DNA of 64,000 nt from Blastococcus sp. TF02-8 (lineage in GTDB: Bacteria; Actinomycetota; Actinomycetes; Mycobacteriales; Geodermatophilaceae): positions 28,447 through 92,446 of the forward strand of contig NZ_QOHK01000012.1 in NCBI RefSeq assembly GCF_003319175.1. The letters are read 5' to 3'. Shown in pieces: positions 1-9,065 of this stretch (position 1 is its first letter; each line of letters begins with the position of its first letter). Under the pieces are notes generated by a model, which saw only the letters and a list, made by a program, of their open reading frames with translations, ran no database searches and had not been told where the DNA came from. The position numbers were made by a program, and so were the translations under genes.

Positions 1-868
1 GGAGTACTACTTCTCCTACCTGCTCGACCGGTCGAACCGGACCTTCCTGGCCATGGCCTCGAAGGAGGGCGGCATGGAGATCGAGCAGCTCGCCGTCGAG
101 CGCCCCGAGGCGCTGGCCCGCATCCCCGTCGACGCCTCCGTGGGGGTCGACGCGCAGAAGGCCGCCGAGATCGTCGACGCCGCGAACTTCCCCGCCGAGG
201 TGCGTGACCAGGTCATCGCGATCGCCGTCCAGCTGTGGGACGTCTTCTCCAAGGAGGACGCCACCCTGGTCGAGGTGAACCCGCTGGCCAAGGCGCCCGA
301 CGGCACCGTCCTCGCGCTCGACGCCAAGATCACCCTCGACGAGAACGCCGGCTTCCGGCACACCGAGCACGCCGCTCTCGAGGACGTCGCCGCCGCCGAC
401 CCGCTCGAGGCGCGCGCCAAGGAGAAGGACCTCAACTACGTCAAGCTGCAGGGCGAGGTCGGGATCATCGGCAACGGTGCCGGCCTGGTCATGAGCACCC
501 TCGACGTCGTCGCCTACGCCGGTGAGGAGTTCGGTGGCGTCAAGCCGGCCAACTTCCTCGACATCGGTGGCGGCGCCTCGGCCGAGGTCATGGCCAACGG
601 TCTGGAGATCATCCTCTCCGACCCCGACGTCAAGAGCGTGTTCGTCAACGTCTTCGGTGGCATCACCGCCTGCGACGCCGTCGCCAACGGCATCGTCTCC
701 GCGCTGAGCATCCTCGGCGACGAGGCCACCAAGCCCCTGGTCGTCCGTCTCGACGGCAACAACGTCGAGGAGGGCCGGCGGATCCTCGCCGAGGCCAACC
801 ACCCGCTGGTGACCGTGGTCGACACGATGGACGGCGCCGCGCGCCGGGCCGCCGAGCTCGCCGCCTGA
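1..868 (+). CDS. sucC: Succinyl-CoA synthetase (ADP-forming) beta subunit, 5' end missing
   Basis: This is the C-terminal 288 residues of the beta subunit of succinyl-CoA ligase, the TCA-cycle step that converts succinyl-CoA to succinate with substrate-level nucleotide phosphorylation. The open frame enters the window at base 2. The family is about 385-390 residues, so roughly 100 N-terminal residues, including the start of the ATP-grasp domain, lie upstream. Visible family segments include LVEVNPLA, the glycine-rich [12 protein letters not shown] and [11 protein letters not shown] of the CoA-ligase-like domain. sucD follows 30 nt downstream in the same direction, the usual sucCD operon. An internal ATG at 53 is not a real start because the family homology continues upstream of it. 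Confidence 0.97.
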   Translation, partial: EYYFSYLLDRSNRTFLAMASKEGGMEIEQLAVERPEALARIPVDASVGVDAQKAAEIVDAANFPAEVRDQVIAIAVQLWDVFSKEDATLVEVNPLAKAPDGTVLALDAKITLDENAGFRHTEHAALEDVAAADPLEARAKEKDLNYVKLQGEVGIIGNGAGLVMSTLDVVAYAGEEFGGVKPANFLDIGGGASAEVMANGLEIILSDPDVKSVFVNVFGGITACDAVANGIVSALSILGDEATKPLVVRLDGNNVEEGRRILAEANHPLVTVVDTMDGAARRAAELAA

Positions 869-898
869 TCGCCCCGACTCCGGACTAGGACACAGCAG

Positions 899-1777
899 AT
901 GTCGATCTTCCTCAACGAGAACAGCAAGGTCATCGTCCAGGGCATGACCGGCTCCGAGGGCAGCAAGCACACGCAGCGCATGCTCGCCTCCGGTACCGCC
1001 ATCGTCGGTGGCGTGAACCCCCGCAAGGCCGGCACCAGCGTCGACTTCGACGGCGCCAGCGTCCCGGTGTTCGGCGGTGTCGCCGAGGCCATGAAGGAGA
1101 CCGGCGCCGACGTCAGCGTCATCTTCGTGCCGCCGCCGTTCGCCAAGGCCGCCGTGATCGAGGCCGTCGACGCCCAGATCGGGCTCGCGGTCGTCATCAC
1201 CGAGGGCATCCCGGTGCACGACTCGACCTACTTCTGGGCGCACGCCCAGGGTGGCTCGACCCGCATCATCGGCCCGAACTGCCCCGGCCTGATCAGCCCC
1301 GGGCGCTCGAACGCCGGCATCATCCCGGCCAACATCACCAAGCAGGGCAAGATCGGCCTGGTGTCGAAGTCGGGCACGCTGACCTACCAGATGATGTACG
1401 AGCTCCGGGACATCGGTTTCTCCACCGCCATCGGCATCGGCGGCGACCCGGTCATCGGCACCACGCACATCGATGCCCTCCAGGCGTTCCAGGACGACCC
1501 GGAGACCGAGGCCATCGTGATGATCGGTGAGATCGGTGGCGACGCCGAGGAGCGTGCCGCGGACTTCATCAAGGCCAACGTCACCAAGCCGGTCGTCGGC
1601 TACGTCGCGGGCTTCACCGCGCCCGAGGGCAAGACGATGGGCCACGCCGGTGCGATCGTGTCCGGCTCGGCCGGCACCGCCCAGGCCAAGCAGGAGGCCC
1701 TCGAGGCCGCCGGTGTGCGCGTGGGCAAGACCCCGTCGGAGACGGCGAAGCTCATGCGGGAGATCGTCGGCGCCTGA
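899..1777 (+). CDS. sucD: Succinyl-CoA synthetase (ADP-forming) alpha subunit
   Basis: Alpha subunit (292 aa, normal length) that binds CoA through an N-terminal Rossmann-like domain ([22 protein letters not shown]) and carries the phosphohistidine intermediate. The active-site histidine is seen in [18 protein letters not shown] at about residue 249, and the [11 protein letters not shown] loop is intact. It lies 30 nt behind sucC and is followed by a strong hairpin, so sucCD probably forms a transcription unit ending here. An AGGA motif about 9 nt before the ATG may act as ribosome binding site. Confidence 0.98.
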   Translation: MSIFLNENSKVIVQGMTGSEGSKHTQRMLASGTAIVGGVNPRKAGTSVDFDGASVPVFGGVAEAMKETGADVSVIFVPPPFAKAAVIEAVDAQIGLAVVITEGIPVHDSTYFWAHAQGGSTRIIGPNCPGLISPGRSNAGIIPANITKQGKIGLVSKSGTLTYQMMYELRDIGFSTAIGIGGDPVIGTTHIDALQAFQDDPETEAIVMIGEIGGDAEERAADFIKANVTKPVVGYVAGFTAPEGKTMGHAGAIVSGSAGTAQAKQEALEAAGVRVGKTPSETAKLMREIVGA

Positions 1778-1804
1778 GCAAGGACCACCTTCCCGTACCC
1801 CGCC

Positions 1805-1839
1805 GCTGCCCGGTACCCCGTCTCGGGGTGCCGGGCAGC
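1805..1839 (+). terminator. Hairpin terminator after sucD
   Basis: A 15-bp stem (left arm 1805-1819, right arm 1825-1839, one mismatch) with a 5-nt loop lies 28 nt after the sucD stop. There is no T-tract, as is common for actinobacterial terminators. Confidence 0.75.
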
Positions 1840-1942
1840 GTCGTTCCCGCGCGGATCGGGACGACGCGCCGCCTCCTGCGTTGCGTCCCGCCAGCGGACG
1901 CCGTCACGATCATGGGGACACGTCCCGTCCGGAGGAGAGCCT

Positions 1943-3070
1943 GTGACCGCCAGTCAGCCCCCGCACCCGCCCGAGGGCGGGCCACCCCCGTCCGGCGGAC
2001 AGCCGACGCAGGGGCCGGAGGCGCACGGCTCCTCCGCGGCCGGCGCGGCGGGTCCGGGGCAGGTCGGCCGACCCGACGGCGGCGCTCCGCAGGTCCCGCC
2101 GCATGTCGGCCAGCCGCTGTACGGGCAGGCTCCCCAGCAGCCCTACGCCCAGCCGTACGCCGGCCAGCCCTACGGCCAGCCGGGCCCGCAGTACCCCGGA
2201 CAGCCCCCCTACTACGGTCAGCCGCCGTTCGCCGGCACCCAGCCGTACCAGGGGCAGCCGCAGTACCCGGGCCAGCCGCAGTACCCGGGCCAGCCGCAGT
2301 ACCCGGGCCAGCCGCAGTACCCGGGCCAGCCCTACTACGGACAGCAGCCCTTCCCGGGGCAGCCGTACGGCCGGCCCGGCTACCCGCCCCAGTACGCACA
2401 GCCGCCGTACGGGTCGCCGAACCCGTACCGCCGCCCGCCCGGCACGGGCGCCGAGTTCTCCGTCGACCTCACGCGCGTGGGCCGGCTCGACTGGGTCGTG
2501 GCCGGGCTCGCGGGGCTGTTCCTCCTGGTCGGCTTCCTGCCGTGGTGGCGCTTCGGCGACGAGACCTTCGGCGTGACCTTCAGCGGGCTGGAGGACTCGA
2601 TGGTCGTCTCGGCCTTCGTCCTGTTCCTGCTGGCTGCCGCCTGGGCGGTACTGCCCGGCTTCGTGAAGGCCACGGTGACCTTCCCGAGAGCGGGCGTGAC
2701 CGTCGGGCTGGCGGCGCTGGGACTGGTCCTCACGTTCTTCGCGTGGCTGGACACGCTGCGGTACGCCTTCTCCTTCTGGGCGCTGCTGGGCTTCCTCGTC
2801 GCCGCCGCCCTCACCGTCGTGGCCGGGCTGGCCCTGCGCCGGGACCTGCGCGAACGCCCCGCCCGCCCGAGCGCACCGGCGGGGCCGGGCTGGCCGGGGC
2901 ACCCCGGGTACGGGCAGCAGCCGTACCCGCCGGCCCATCCCGCCCATCCCGCCCATCCCGCGCAGCCCCCGGCGGCCGCCCCGTGGCAGGCGCAGCCTCC
3001 GGGCCCGGCCGCTCCGCCGCAGGGCCCGCCGCCGGCTGCGGAGAGTGAGCGACCCCGCACGGACACCTGA
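1943..3070 (+). CDS. Pro/Gln/Tyr-rich membrane protein, 34-kDa antigen-like (DUF5336-type)
   Basis: A 375-residue membrane protein of unknown function. Residues 1 to about 165 are a cytoplasmic-type disordered tail rich in Pro, Gln, Tyr and Gly, with four exact QPQYPG repeats and many QPYGQP-like motifs. Four hydrophobic segments follow (LDWVVAGLAGLFLLVGFLP, MVVSAFVLFLLAAAWAVL, VTVGLAALGLVLTFFAWL, FSFWALLGFLVAAALTVV), then a second Pro/His/Ala-rich tail with repeated AHP triplets. Architecture and position between sucD and a PerM-like gene match mycobacterial Rv0954 (34-kDa antigen homologue, near the divisome gene perM); this is from memory. The GTG start is supported by GGAG 4-8 nt upstream. 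Family assignment is moderate; hydrophobicity and repeats are certain. Confidence 0.8.
   Translation: MTASQPPHPPEGGPPPSGGQPTQGPEAHGSSAAGAAGPGQVGRPDGGAPQVPPHVGQPLYGQAPQQPYAQPYAGQPYGQPGPQYPGQPPYYGQPPFAGTQPYQGQPQYPGQPQYPGQPQYPGQPQYPGQPYYGQQPFPGQPYGRPGYPPQYAQPPYGSPNPYRRPPGTGAEFSVDLTRVGRLDWVVAGLAGLFLLVGFLPWWRFGDETFGVTFSGLEDSMVVSAFVLFLLAAAWAVLPGFVKATVTFPRAGVTVGLAALGLVLTFFAWLDTLRYAFSFWALLGFLVAAALTVVAGLALRRDLRERPARPSAPAGPGWPGHPGYGQQPYPPAHPAHPAHPAQPPAAAPWQAQPPGPAAPPQGPPPAAESERPRTDT
2255..2326 (+). repeat. Four exact 18-bp tandem repeats coding QPQYPG
   Basis: The unit CAGCCGCAGTACCCGGGC occurs four times head to tail with no base difference and in frame, encoding QPQYPG in the N-terminal tail of the membrane protein. 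Exact identity suggests slippage-prone, copy-variable DNA. Confidence 0.95.
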
Positions 3071-3144
3071 TCCCGGCAGGCTCCGGCGGGTCGCCCCGGC
3101 GCGTGCGCCGGGCATCGTCGGCGGCGGCTTGGAAGAGTGGGGGT

Positions 3145-4341
3145 GTGGTCGCCCTGCTCGCACGCTCGCCCTTCCGGCGGGACGACGGCCAGGCCGCGCG
3201 ACCGGCTCCGGCCGTCGTCCTGACCGCCGTCGCAGCGGTCGCCGTCACGGTGGTCGGGCTGCTCGGTCTCGGCCTCGCGGTCGTCGTCGTGCAGACGCTC
3301 GACCCGGCCGGGGGCATGTCCACCGGCGCCTCGGCCGTCCTCGCCGCCAGGTTGTGGCTGCTCGCCCAGGGCGGCGAGCTGACGCTGTCGTCGGGCCCCC
3401 TGGTGCTGGCCCCCCTGCTGCTCACCCTGCTGCTGGCGCGGGGGCTGTCCTGGGCCGGGCGGGTCGCCGTCCGGACCCTGGACGACGACCCGGGCGGCGG
3501 TCGGGTGCTGCGGTCGGCCGCCGTCGTCGTCGCCCTGCACGTCGCGCTGACCGCGCTGGTCGCCCTCCTCGCCGGGGGCGACGGGGTGGGCGTCGGCTGG
3601 CTGCGTACCGCGCTCGGGCCGCTCGTGCTGGCCCTGCTGGGCGTCGGCTGGGGCGCCGGACGGGAGTCGGGGCTCCTGGACGCCGGCCTCGACCGGCTGC
3701 CCGGCGTGACCCGGCCGGTGCTGCGTGGCGTGGCAGCGGGCCTGCTCACGGCGGTGGCGCTCTCCTCCTGCGTGGTGGCGATCGCGCTGGCCAGCGATGC
3801 GTCCGGCTACGCCGCCGTGTCCGGGTCGCTCGGGGGCGCCGCGGCCGGAACGGTCGGGTTGCTGGGCCTGGGCGCGCTGCTGCTGCCCAACGCATCCCTC
3901 GCCGCCCTCGGGCTCGCTGCAGGGCCCGGGTTCCACGTCGGCGCGGGCACGCTCGTGTCCGTCCACGGGGTCACGCTCGGGCCGGTCCCGGCGCTCCCTC
4001 TGCTGGCCGCCCTGCCCGACACCCAGGCGGTGCCGCTGGTCGCGTTCGCCTCCCAGGTCGTGCCGGTCGTCGCGGGCCTGGTGGCGGGCAGGACGGTGGG
4101 CCGCTGGTTCGGGGACACCGACGGGGGCTCGGTGAGCGCGGGGCTCGCCGGCGTCCTGGCCGGCGGGGTGCTCGGGGTGGTCTCCGGGCTGCTCGTCTGG
4201 GTGGGTGGCGGCTCGCTGGGCGACGGGGCGCTGGCGGTCGTCGGCGCCCCTGCGGTGGCGACGGGCATCGCCGTCGCCGCGCAGAGCGGCATCGCGGCGG
4301 CCCTGGCCGCCGCCGTGACCCGATGGCGGGCCCTCGGCTAG
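3145..4341 (+). CDS. PerM-like cell-division membrane protein (DUF6350)
   Basis: A polytopic membrane protein of 398 residues with about ten hydrophobic segments. After a short basic N-terminus (LLARSPFRRDDGQ) come AVVLTAVAAVAVTVVGLLGL and the family-typical VVVVQTLDPAGG, then alternating hydrophobic stretches and Gly-rich loops to the C-terminus. This pattern and the location two genes after sucD and directly before purN fit the DUF6350 family, whose mycobacterial member PerM is linked to the divisome and persistence. The GTG at 3145 is preferred to the upstream ATG at 3103 because it removes an arginine-rich extension unlike the family. Unlike its neighbours it is not coupled to purN (47 nt gap with a promoter-like hexamer). 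Confidence 0.83.
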   Translation: MVALLARSPFRRDDGQAARPAPAVVLTAVAAVAVTVVGLLGLGLAVVVVQTLDPAGGMSTGASAVLAARLWLLAQGGELTLSSGPLVLAPLLLTLLLARGLSWAGRVAVRTLDDDPGGGRVLRSAAVVVALHVALTALVALLAGGDGVGVGWLRTALGPLVLALLGVGWGAGRESGLLDAGLDRLPGVTRPVLRGVAAGLLTAVALSSCVVAIALASDASGYAAVSGSLGGAAAGTVGLLGLGALLLPNASLAALGLAAGPGFHVGAGTLVSVHGVTLGPVPALPLLAALPDTQAVPLVAFASQVVPVVAGLVAGRTVGRWFGDTDGGSVSAGLAGVLAGGVLGVVSGLLVWVGGGSLGDGALAVVGAPAVATGIAVAAQSGIAAALAAAVTRWRALG

Positions 4342-4375
4342 CGGGGAGGCCCGCGGGTGCCTCCTGCACCCCGGC

Positions 4376-4381
4376 TAGTGT
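4376..4381 (+). promoter_or_regulatory. -10 hexamer TAGTGT for leaderless purN
   Basis: TAGTGT ends 7 nt before the purN GTG, the spacing expected when transcription starts at the first base of the start codon. No Shine-Dalgarno sequence is visible. Confidence 0.55.
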
Positions 4382-4388
4382 CGCCGTC

Positions 4389-4994
4389 GTGCCCGTCGAC
4401 GAGCCTGCCCCGCGGGCACGCACCGTCGTCCTCCTGTCGGGCACCGGATCGCTGTGCGCCGCGCTGCTCGCCGCGACCGACGATCCCGGCTATCCCGCCG
4501 AGGTCGTCGCCGTCGGTGCCGACCGGGACGCGCCCGGGCTGGAGCACGCCCGCCGTCGCGACGTCCCGACCTTCGTCACGGCCCTGGGCGAGCACCCCGA
4601 CCGCTCCACCTGGGACCGTGCGCTCGCCGAGCGGATCGCCGGCTTCGCGCCCGACCTGGTGGTATCGGCCGGCTTCATGAAGATCGTCGGACCGGCCGTT
4701 CTCGGCCGGTTCGAGGGCCGGCTGCTCAACACCCATCCGGCGCTGCTGCCGCTGTTCCCCGGCGCGCACGCGGTCAGGGACGCGCTGGCCGCCGGCGCCG
4801 CCGTGACCGGTTCCACGGTGCACCTGGTCGACGCCGGGGTGGACACCGGGCCGGTGCTGGCGCAGCGGGAGGTGCCGGTGCTGCCCGGCGACGACGAGGC
4901 GACCCTGCACGAGCGGATCAAGGACGTGGAGCGCGAGCTCCTGGTGGAGACGGTGGCGGCGTTCGTCACCCGGACGAGGAAGAGCCCCCGATGA
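4389..4994 (+). CDS. purN: Phosphoribosylglycinamide formyltransferase
   Basis: GAR transformylase, third step of de novo purine synthesis, transferring the formyl group of 10-formyl-THF to GAR. At 201 aa it is the normal bacterial length. The N-terminal phosphate loop ([15 protein letters not shown]), the catalytic Asn and His in [12 protein letters not shown] and the Asp in [15 protein letters not shown] are all present. The GTG start at 4389 follows a TAGTGT hexamer by 7 nt, suggesting a leaderless message. The stop codon overlaps the purH ATG (ATGA), so the two purine enzymes are translationally coupled. Confidence 0.97.
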   Translation: MPVDEPAPRARTVVLLSGTGSLCAALLAATDDPGYPAEVVAVGADRDAPGLEHARRRDVPTFVTALGEHPDRSTWDRALAERIAGFAPDLVVSAGFMKIVGPAVLGRFEGRLLNTHPALLPLFPGAHAVRDALAAGAAVTGSTVHLVDAGVDTGPVLAQREVPVLPGDDEATLHERIKDVERELLVETVAAFVTRTRKSPR

Positions 4995-6544
4995 GCGACC
5001 GCACTCCCATCCGTCGCGCCCTGCTGGGCGTCTACGACAAGACCGGCATCGAGGAGCTGGCCCGAGGGCTGGCCGCCGCCGGCGTCGAGCTGGTGAGCAC
5101 CGGGGCGACCGCCCGCCGCATCGCCGAGGCAGGCGTACCGGTGACGCCGGTGGAGCAGGTGACCGGCTTCCCGGAGTGCCTCGACGGGCGGGTCAAGACG
5201 CTGCACCCGTCGGTGCACGCAGGGATCCTGGCCGACCGGCGCAAGCCCGAGCACGTGGCGCAGCTCCGGGAGCTGGACATCGCCGCCTTCGACCTCGTGG
5301 TGGTGAACCTCTACCCCTTCACCGAGACGGTGGCCTCCGGTGCCGCTCCCGAGGAGTGCGTCGAGCAGATCGACATCGGCGGTCCCGCGATGGTGCGGGC
5401 GGCGGCGAAGAACCACCCGTCGGTCGCCGTCGTGGTCGACCCCGCGAACTACGACGACGTCCTCGCCGCCGTCTCCGCCGGTGGCTTCACGCTGGCCGGG
5501 CGGCAGAAGCTGGCAGCCGCCGCGTTCCGGCACACCGCGAGCTACGACATCGCCGTCGCCTCCTGGATGGGCAGCGTGCTGGCGCCCGACGAGGGGGCGC
5601 CGTTCCCGTCCTGGGTCGGGGCGAGCTGGGAGCGCGCCGACGTCCTCCGCTACGGCGAGAACCCGCACCAGCAGGCGGCGCTGTACCGGGGTGGGGCGAC
5701 GCCGGGGCTGGCGCACGCCGAGCAGCTCCACGGCAAGGCCATGTCCTACAACAACTACGTCGACACCGACGCCGCGTGGCGGGCGGCCCACGACCACGAC
5801 GAGCCGACCGTGGCGATCATCAAGCACGCCAACCCGTGCGGGATCGCGGTCGGCGCCGACATCGCCGCCGCGCACCGCAAGGCGCACGCCTGCGACCCGC
5901 TGTCGGCGTTCGGTGGGGTCATCGCGGCCAACCGCGAGGTCGACCTCACGATGGCCGAGCAGGTCGCGGAGGTGTTCACCGAGGTCGTCGTGGCGCCCTC
6001 CTTCACCGACGACGCCCTGCGGGTGCTGACCGCCAAGAAGAACGTCCGGCTGCTGCGGCTCCCGCACCTGCCCTCGGGCGGCGCGGAGATCCGGCCGATC
6101 GGCGGGGGGCTGCTGATGCAGACGGTCGACCGCATCGACGCCGTGGGCGACGACCCGACCACGTGGACCCTGGCCACCGGTGAGCCGCTGGACGCCGCCG
6201 GCCTGGACGATCTCGTCTTCGCCTGGCGGGCGGTGCGGGCGGTCAAGAGCAACGCGATCCTGCTCGCCCACGACCGGGCGACCGTGGGCGTCGGCATGGG
6301 CCAGGTCAACCGGGTCGACTCCGCACGTCTGGCCGTGGCGCGGGCGGGGGAGCGGGCGGCCGGATCGGTCGCGGCCTCCGACGCGTTCTTCCCCTTCGCC
6401 GACGGCCTCCAGGTGCTGCTGGACGCCGGCGTGCGCGCTGTCGTGCAGCCGGGCGGGTCGGTGCGCGACGAGGAGGTCGTCGCCGCCGCCGCGGCCGCCG
6501 GAGTGCCGCTGTACCTGACCGGCACCCGCCACTTCGCCCACTGA
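4991..6544 (+). CDS. purH: Bifunctional AICAR transformylase / IMP cyclohydrolase
   Basis: This enzyme carries out the last two steps of IMP synthesis. The N-terminal IMP cyclohydrolase (MGS-like) domain covers about residues 1-200 ([43 protein letters not shown]). The AICAR transformylase domain follows with [15 protein letters not shown], the catalytic [11 protein letters not shown] and the nucleotide loop [12 protein letters not shown]. It is 517 residues long, as usual. ATG overlaps the purN stop, and its own TGA overlaps the ATG of the pentapeptide gene. folD, which supplies 10-formyl-THF, lies about 1.3 kb downstream. Confidence 0.98.
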   Translation: MSDRTPIRRALLGVYDKTGIEELARGLAAAGVELVSTGATARRIAEAGVPVTPVEQVTGFPECLDGRVKTLHPSVHAGILADRRKPEHVAQLRELDIAAFDLVVVNLYPFTETVASGAAPEECVEQIDIGGPAMVRAAAKNHPSVAVVVDPANYDDVLAAVSAGGFTLAGRQKLAAAAFRHTASYDIAVASWMGSVLAPDEGAPFPSWVGASWERADVLRYGENPHQQAALYRGGATPGLAHAEQLHGKAMSYNNYVDTDAAWRAAHDHDEPTVAIIKHANPCGIAVGADIAAAHRKAHACDPLSAFGGVIAANREVDLTMAEQVAEVFTEVVVAPSFTDDALRVLTAKKNVRLLRLPHLPSGGAEIRPIGGGLLMQTVDRIDAVGDDPTTWTLATGEPLDAAGLDDLVFAWRAVRAVKSNAILLAHDRATVGVGMGQVNRVDSARLAVARAGERAAGSVAASDAFFPFADGLQVLLDAGVRAVVQPGGSVRDEEVVAAAAAAGVPLYLTGTRHFAH

Positions 6545-7272
6545 TGCGGCCGCGTCCCGGGTCCCGCCCTGAGCGTGCGAAGGGTGGGGAGGACGGGGTC
6601 CTTCGACCCCCCTCCGCTCGCAAGCCCGCGGCGCGTCCCCACACGGGGCCGAAGCCGCACGTCGGGCCGCCGGAGGCCGGCGCGGAGGTCGAGGGGGAGG
6701 ACTTCGCGCGCGTCGACTGGTGGGGCGTCGAGCTCGACGGGGTCACGTTCGTGGACTGCCGGTTCGACGACGCCGGGCTGGAGGAGCTGGTCACCCGCCG
6801 CTGCGTCTTCGAGAACTGCGTGCTCACCGGCGTGCGCATGGCCGGAGCGCGGCACCTCGGGTCGGCGTTCCTCTCCTGCCGGTTCGACCGGGCGCGGCTC
6901 ATCGACGTCACCTGGGACGGGTGCAAGCTCACCGGCTCGCACTTCCCGGGTGCCCACCTGCGGCCGATGACGGCGACCGAGTGCGACTGGAGCTTCACCT
7001 CGCTGCGGGGCGCCGACCTCTCCGGCCTCGACCTCTCCGGTCAGCGGTTCCGCGAGGCCGACCTCACCGACGCCGACCTGCGCGAGTGCGACCTGACCCG
7101 CGCGAACCTCGACCGCGCCCGGCTCCAGGGCACCAGGCTGCGCGGGGCCGACCTGCGCGGCGCCTCGACCGACGAGATCAACTGGCGGGCCTTCGAGCTC
7201 ACCGGCGTGCGCCTCGACCTCGCCCAGGCGGTGCAGTTCACCCGCGCCCACGGCGCCCACGTCGGCGACTGA
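6544..7272 (+). CDS. Pentapeptide-repeat protein
   Basis: A 242-residue protein of which residues 60-240 are A(D/N)LxX-type pentapeptides (FVDCRFDDAGLEEL, GADLSGLDLSGQRF, EADLTDADLRECDLTRANL, GADLRGA), predicting a right-handed quadrilateral beta-helix. Function is unknown; relatives include gyrase-protecting Qnr/MfpA proteins, but nothing here proves that role. The ATG overlaps the purH stop (TGATG). The first 35-40 residues are a basic, low-complexity stretch encoded by an inverted pair of the 57-bp repeat family, so the native N-terminus may have been remodelled. The next convincing start codon downstream is well inside the repeat domain. Confidence 0.85.
   Translation: MRPRPGSRPERAKGGEDGVLRPPSARKPAARPHTGPKPHVGPPEAGAEVEGEDFARVDWWGVELDGVTFVDCRFDDAGLEELVTRRCVFENCVLTGVRMAGARHLGSAFLSCRFDRARLIDVTWDGCKLTGSHFPGAHLRPMTATECDWSFTSLRGADLSGLDLSGQRFREADLTDADLRECDLTRANLDRARLQGTRLRGADLRGASTDEINWRAFELTGVRLDLAQAVQFTRAHGAHVGD
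6551..6641. repeat. Inverted pair of the ~57-bp dispersed repeat
   Basis: Bases 6551-6605 match the copy at 41249-41306 in the same orientation (shared blocks GGGTCCCGCC, TGCGA, GTGGGG and GGGGTCCTT). Bases 6606-6641 (CTCGCAAGCCCGCGGCG) match its reverse complement in partial form. The pair lies inside the start of the pentapeptide gene. Confidence 0.7.
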
Positions 7273-7275
7273 GCC

Positions 7276-7803
7276 TCAGGCCGTCCGGGGCGGGGTCAGC
7301 AGCGCCTTGAGTGCGCCGAGCAGCCCGAGGACGGCGACGGCGATCGCGCACCAGAAGCCGGTGTCGAAGAACCCGAGGTCGAGGCCGGCCGCGACCAGCG
7401 GCACCAGCACCGCCCACGCCACCAGGCCGCTGACGACCAGCGCGGCCGCACCACGGAGCCGGTGCGTCCGCGCGGGCAGGAGCACGAGCAGACCGAGCAG
7501 GAGGAGCAGCGCGCCGCCGAGCACGATGGCCAAGGGCTGCCACAGCCCGGTGTCGACGACGTCGCCGAGCCCCCGGAACCCGCGCCGCACCAGGTCCAGC
7601 CCCGTCCCGTCGTCGTCGGCCAGCCAGCGGAGCGGCAGGCTGACCCCCGCCGCCAGGCCGGCGAGCACGAGCAGGAGCCCGGCCACGGGGTCCGACCGCC
7701 GGAAGACGGGGGGCCGGCTGGACCAGGTCGGCGTCGCCGTGGCGCCGGCCGTGGTCGGATCGGGCATCTCCGTCGTCGCCGGTTCCTGCTCGCGCTCGGT
7801 CAT
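7276..7803 (-). CDS. Small integral membrane protein of unknown function
   Basis: 175 residues, not recognised. The first 40 are polar and Pro/Thr-rich. They are followed by four hydrophobic segments ([58 protein letters not shown] and [20 protein letters not shown]). A loop with [13 protein letters not shown] precedes the second segment. GGAGG lies 7 nt before the ATG. The gene converges with the pentapeptide gene (3-nt gap) and is divergent from folD across a 68-nt intergenic region that must hold both promoters. Confidence 0.75.
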   Translation of the reverse strand: MTEREQEPATTEMPDPTTAGATATPTWSSRPPVFRRSDPVAGLLLVLAGLAAGVSLPLRWLADDDGTGLDLVRRGFRGLGDVVDTGLWQPLAIVLGGALLLLLGLLVLLPARTHRLRGAAALVVSGLVAWAVLVPLVAAGLDLGFFDTGFWCAIAVAVLGLLGALKALLTPPRTA

Positions 7804-7871
7804 CGGGCACCTCCGGTCGCGAGCCTAGGACCGCGACCCCGTCGCCGGGGCGCCTCCGGCACACTGTCGGC

Positions 7872-8726
7872 GTGACCGCGACGACTCTGGACGGCAAGGC
7901 CACCGCGGCGGCGATCCGCACCGAGCTCACCGAGCGGGTGGCAGCGCTCGCCGCGGCCGGGCACCGGCCGGGCCTGGGCACGCTGCTCGTCGGCGACGAC
8001 CCGGGCAGCCGCTGGTACGTGAACGCCAAGCACTCCGACTGCGCGCAGGTCGGCATCGCCAGCATCCAGCGCGAGCTGCCGGCCGACGCCACCCAGCAGG
8101 ACGTGCTCGACGTCGTCGCCGAGCTGAACGCCGACCCGGCGTGCACCGGGTACATCGTCCAGCTGCCCCTGCCGCAGCACATCGAGGAGTCCGCGGTCCT
8201 CGAGGCCATGGACCCGGCCAAGGACGCCGACGGGCTGCACCCGGTCAACCTGGGCCGGCTCTTCCTCGGCGTGCCCGGGCCACTGCCGTGCACCCCGGTC
8301 GGCATCGTCGAGCTGCTGCGCCGGTACGACGTCCCGCTCGCCGGCGCGGAAGTGGTCGTCATCGGCCGCGGCATCACCGTCGGACGACCGCTGGGCCTGC
8401 TCCTCACCCGGCGCAGCGAGAACGCGACGGTGACCCTGTGCCACACCGGCACCCGCGACCTGGCCGCGCACGTGCGCACCGCCGATGTCGTGGTCGCCGC
8501 AGCGGGTGTCCCTGGGCTGGTCACCGCCGGGATGGTCAAGCCGGGTGCCGCGGTGCTCGACGTGGGGGTCAGCCGTGTCGACGGGAAGATCGCCGGCGAC
8601 GTCGCGGCCGACGTGGTCGAGGTCGCCGGCCACGTGGCGCCGAACCCCGGGGGAGTGGGCCCCATGACCCGGGCGATGCTGCTGCAGAACGTCGTCCTCG
8701 CCGCCGAGCAGGCAGCCTCGGCGTGA
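7872..8726 (+). CDS. folD: Methylenetetrahydrofolate dehydrogenase / methenyltetrahydrofolate cyclohydrolase
   Basis: Bifunctional FolD (284 aa, normal length) interconverting 5,10-methylene-, 5,10-methenyl- and 10-formyl-THF with NADP. It has the catalytic Tyr-Lys segment ([10 protein letters not shown]), the PLPQHI and [11 protein letters not shown] folate-binding segments, [10 protein letters not shown] and the Rossmann loop [15 protein letters not shown]. Its 10-formyl-THF feeds purN and purH upstream. The GTG start follows CACACT by 6 nt, possibly leaderless. The stop overlaps the next GTG by 4 nt. Confidence 0.97.
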   Translation: MTATTLDGKATAAAIRTELTERVAALAAAGHRPGLGTLLVGDDPGSRWYVNAKHSDCAQVGIASIQRELPADATQQDVLDVVAELNADPACTGYIVQLPLPQHIEESAVLEAMDPAKDADGLHPVNLGRLFLGVPGPLPCTPVGIVELLRRYDVPLAGAEVVVIGRGITVGRPLGLLLTRRSENATVTLCHTGTRDLAAHVRTADVVVAAAGVPGLVTAGMVKPGAAVLDVGVSRVDGKIAGDVAADVVEVAGHVAPNPGGVGPMTRAMLLQNVVLAAEQAASA

Positions 8727-9022
8727 CCCGCCCGCCGCTCTACGTCCGCCGGCCCTTCCTGGCCGGCCTGGTCCGCCAGGCGCCGCTGCTGGCGGTGCTG
8801 GTCGCGGTGGGTGTCGGGCTGCTCCTGGTCACCTTCGAGCACTGGCGGATCGGCCTCGTCGTCGTCGGGCTGGCGCTGGTCGGCGCCGCGCTGCTGCGGC
8901 TGCTGCTGCCGGTGCGGCGGGTCGGCTTCCTCGCGGTCCGCAGCCGGGCGGTCGACGTCGTCCTGCTCTCGGTCGCCGGACTGGTGCTGACCGGCTTCGC
9001 GCTGGCCATCCCCGGCGCGTGA
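8723..9022 (+). CDS. DUF3017 membrane protein
   Basis: A 99-residue protein with three hydrophobic segments ([38 protein letters not shown] and [18 protein letters not shown]) separated by short basic loops. It starts at a GTG overlapping the folD stop (GTGA) and matches in size and place the DUF3017 protein that follows folD in many actinobacteria. Function is unknown. Translational coupling suggests co-expression with folD. Confidence 0.85.
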   Translation: MTRPPLYVRRPFLAGLVRQAPLLAVLVAVGVGLLLVTFEHWRIGLVVVGLALVGAALLRLLLPVRRVGFLAVRSRAVDVVLLSVAGLVLTGFALAIPGA

Positions 9023-9052
9023 CCCGCGGCAGCGGGGGACGCCGGTGAGGGC

Positions 9053-9058
9053 TAGGTT
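9053..9058 (+). promoter_or_regulatory. -10 hexamer TAGGTT for leaderless mdh
   Basis: TAGGTT is followed by exactly 7 nt and the ATG at 9066, and no Shine-Dalgarno sequence precedes the ATG. Confidence 0.55.
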
Positions 9059-9065
9059 GGCGGCC

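Noticed and set aside
3160..3185. GCTCGCACGCTCGC near the start of the PerM-like gene resembles the 57-bp repeat core
   Set aside because: Only about 14 bases match, no flanking repeat sequence is present, and the segment encodes a plausible N-terminus.
2380..3966. Long antisense open frame opposite the membrane protein and PerM-like genes
   Set aside because: It is low complexity (Gly, Arg, Gln, Pro rich) and has no start signal. Such frames are expected opposite GC-rich genes with GC at the third codon position.
4490..6541. Long antisense open frame opposite purN and purH
   Set aside because: It lies exactly opposite two well-supported enzymes, has His/Gly/Arg-rich composition and no recognisable domain.
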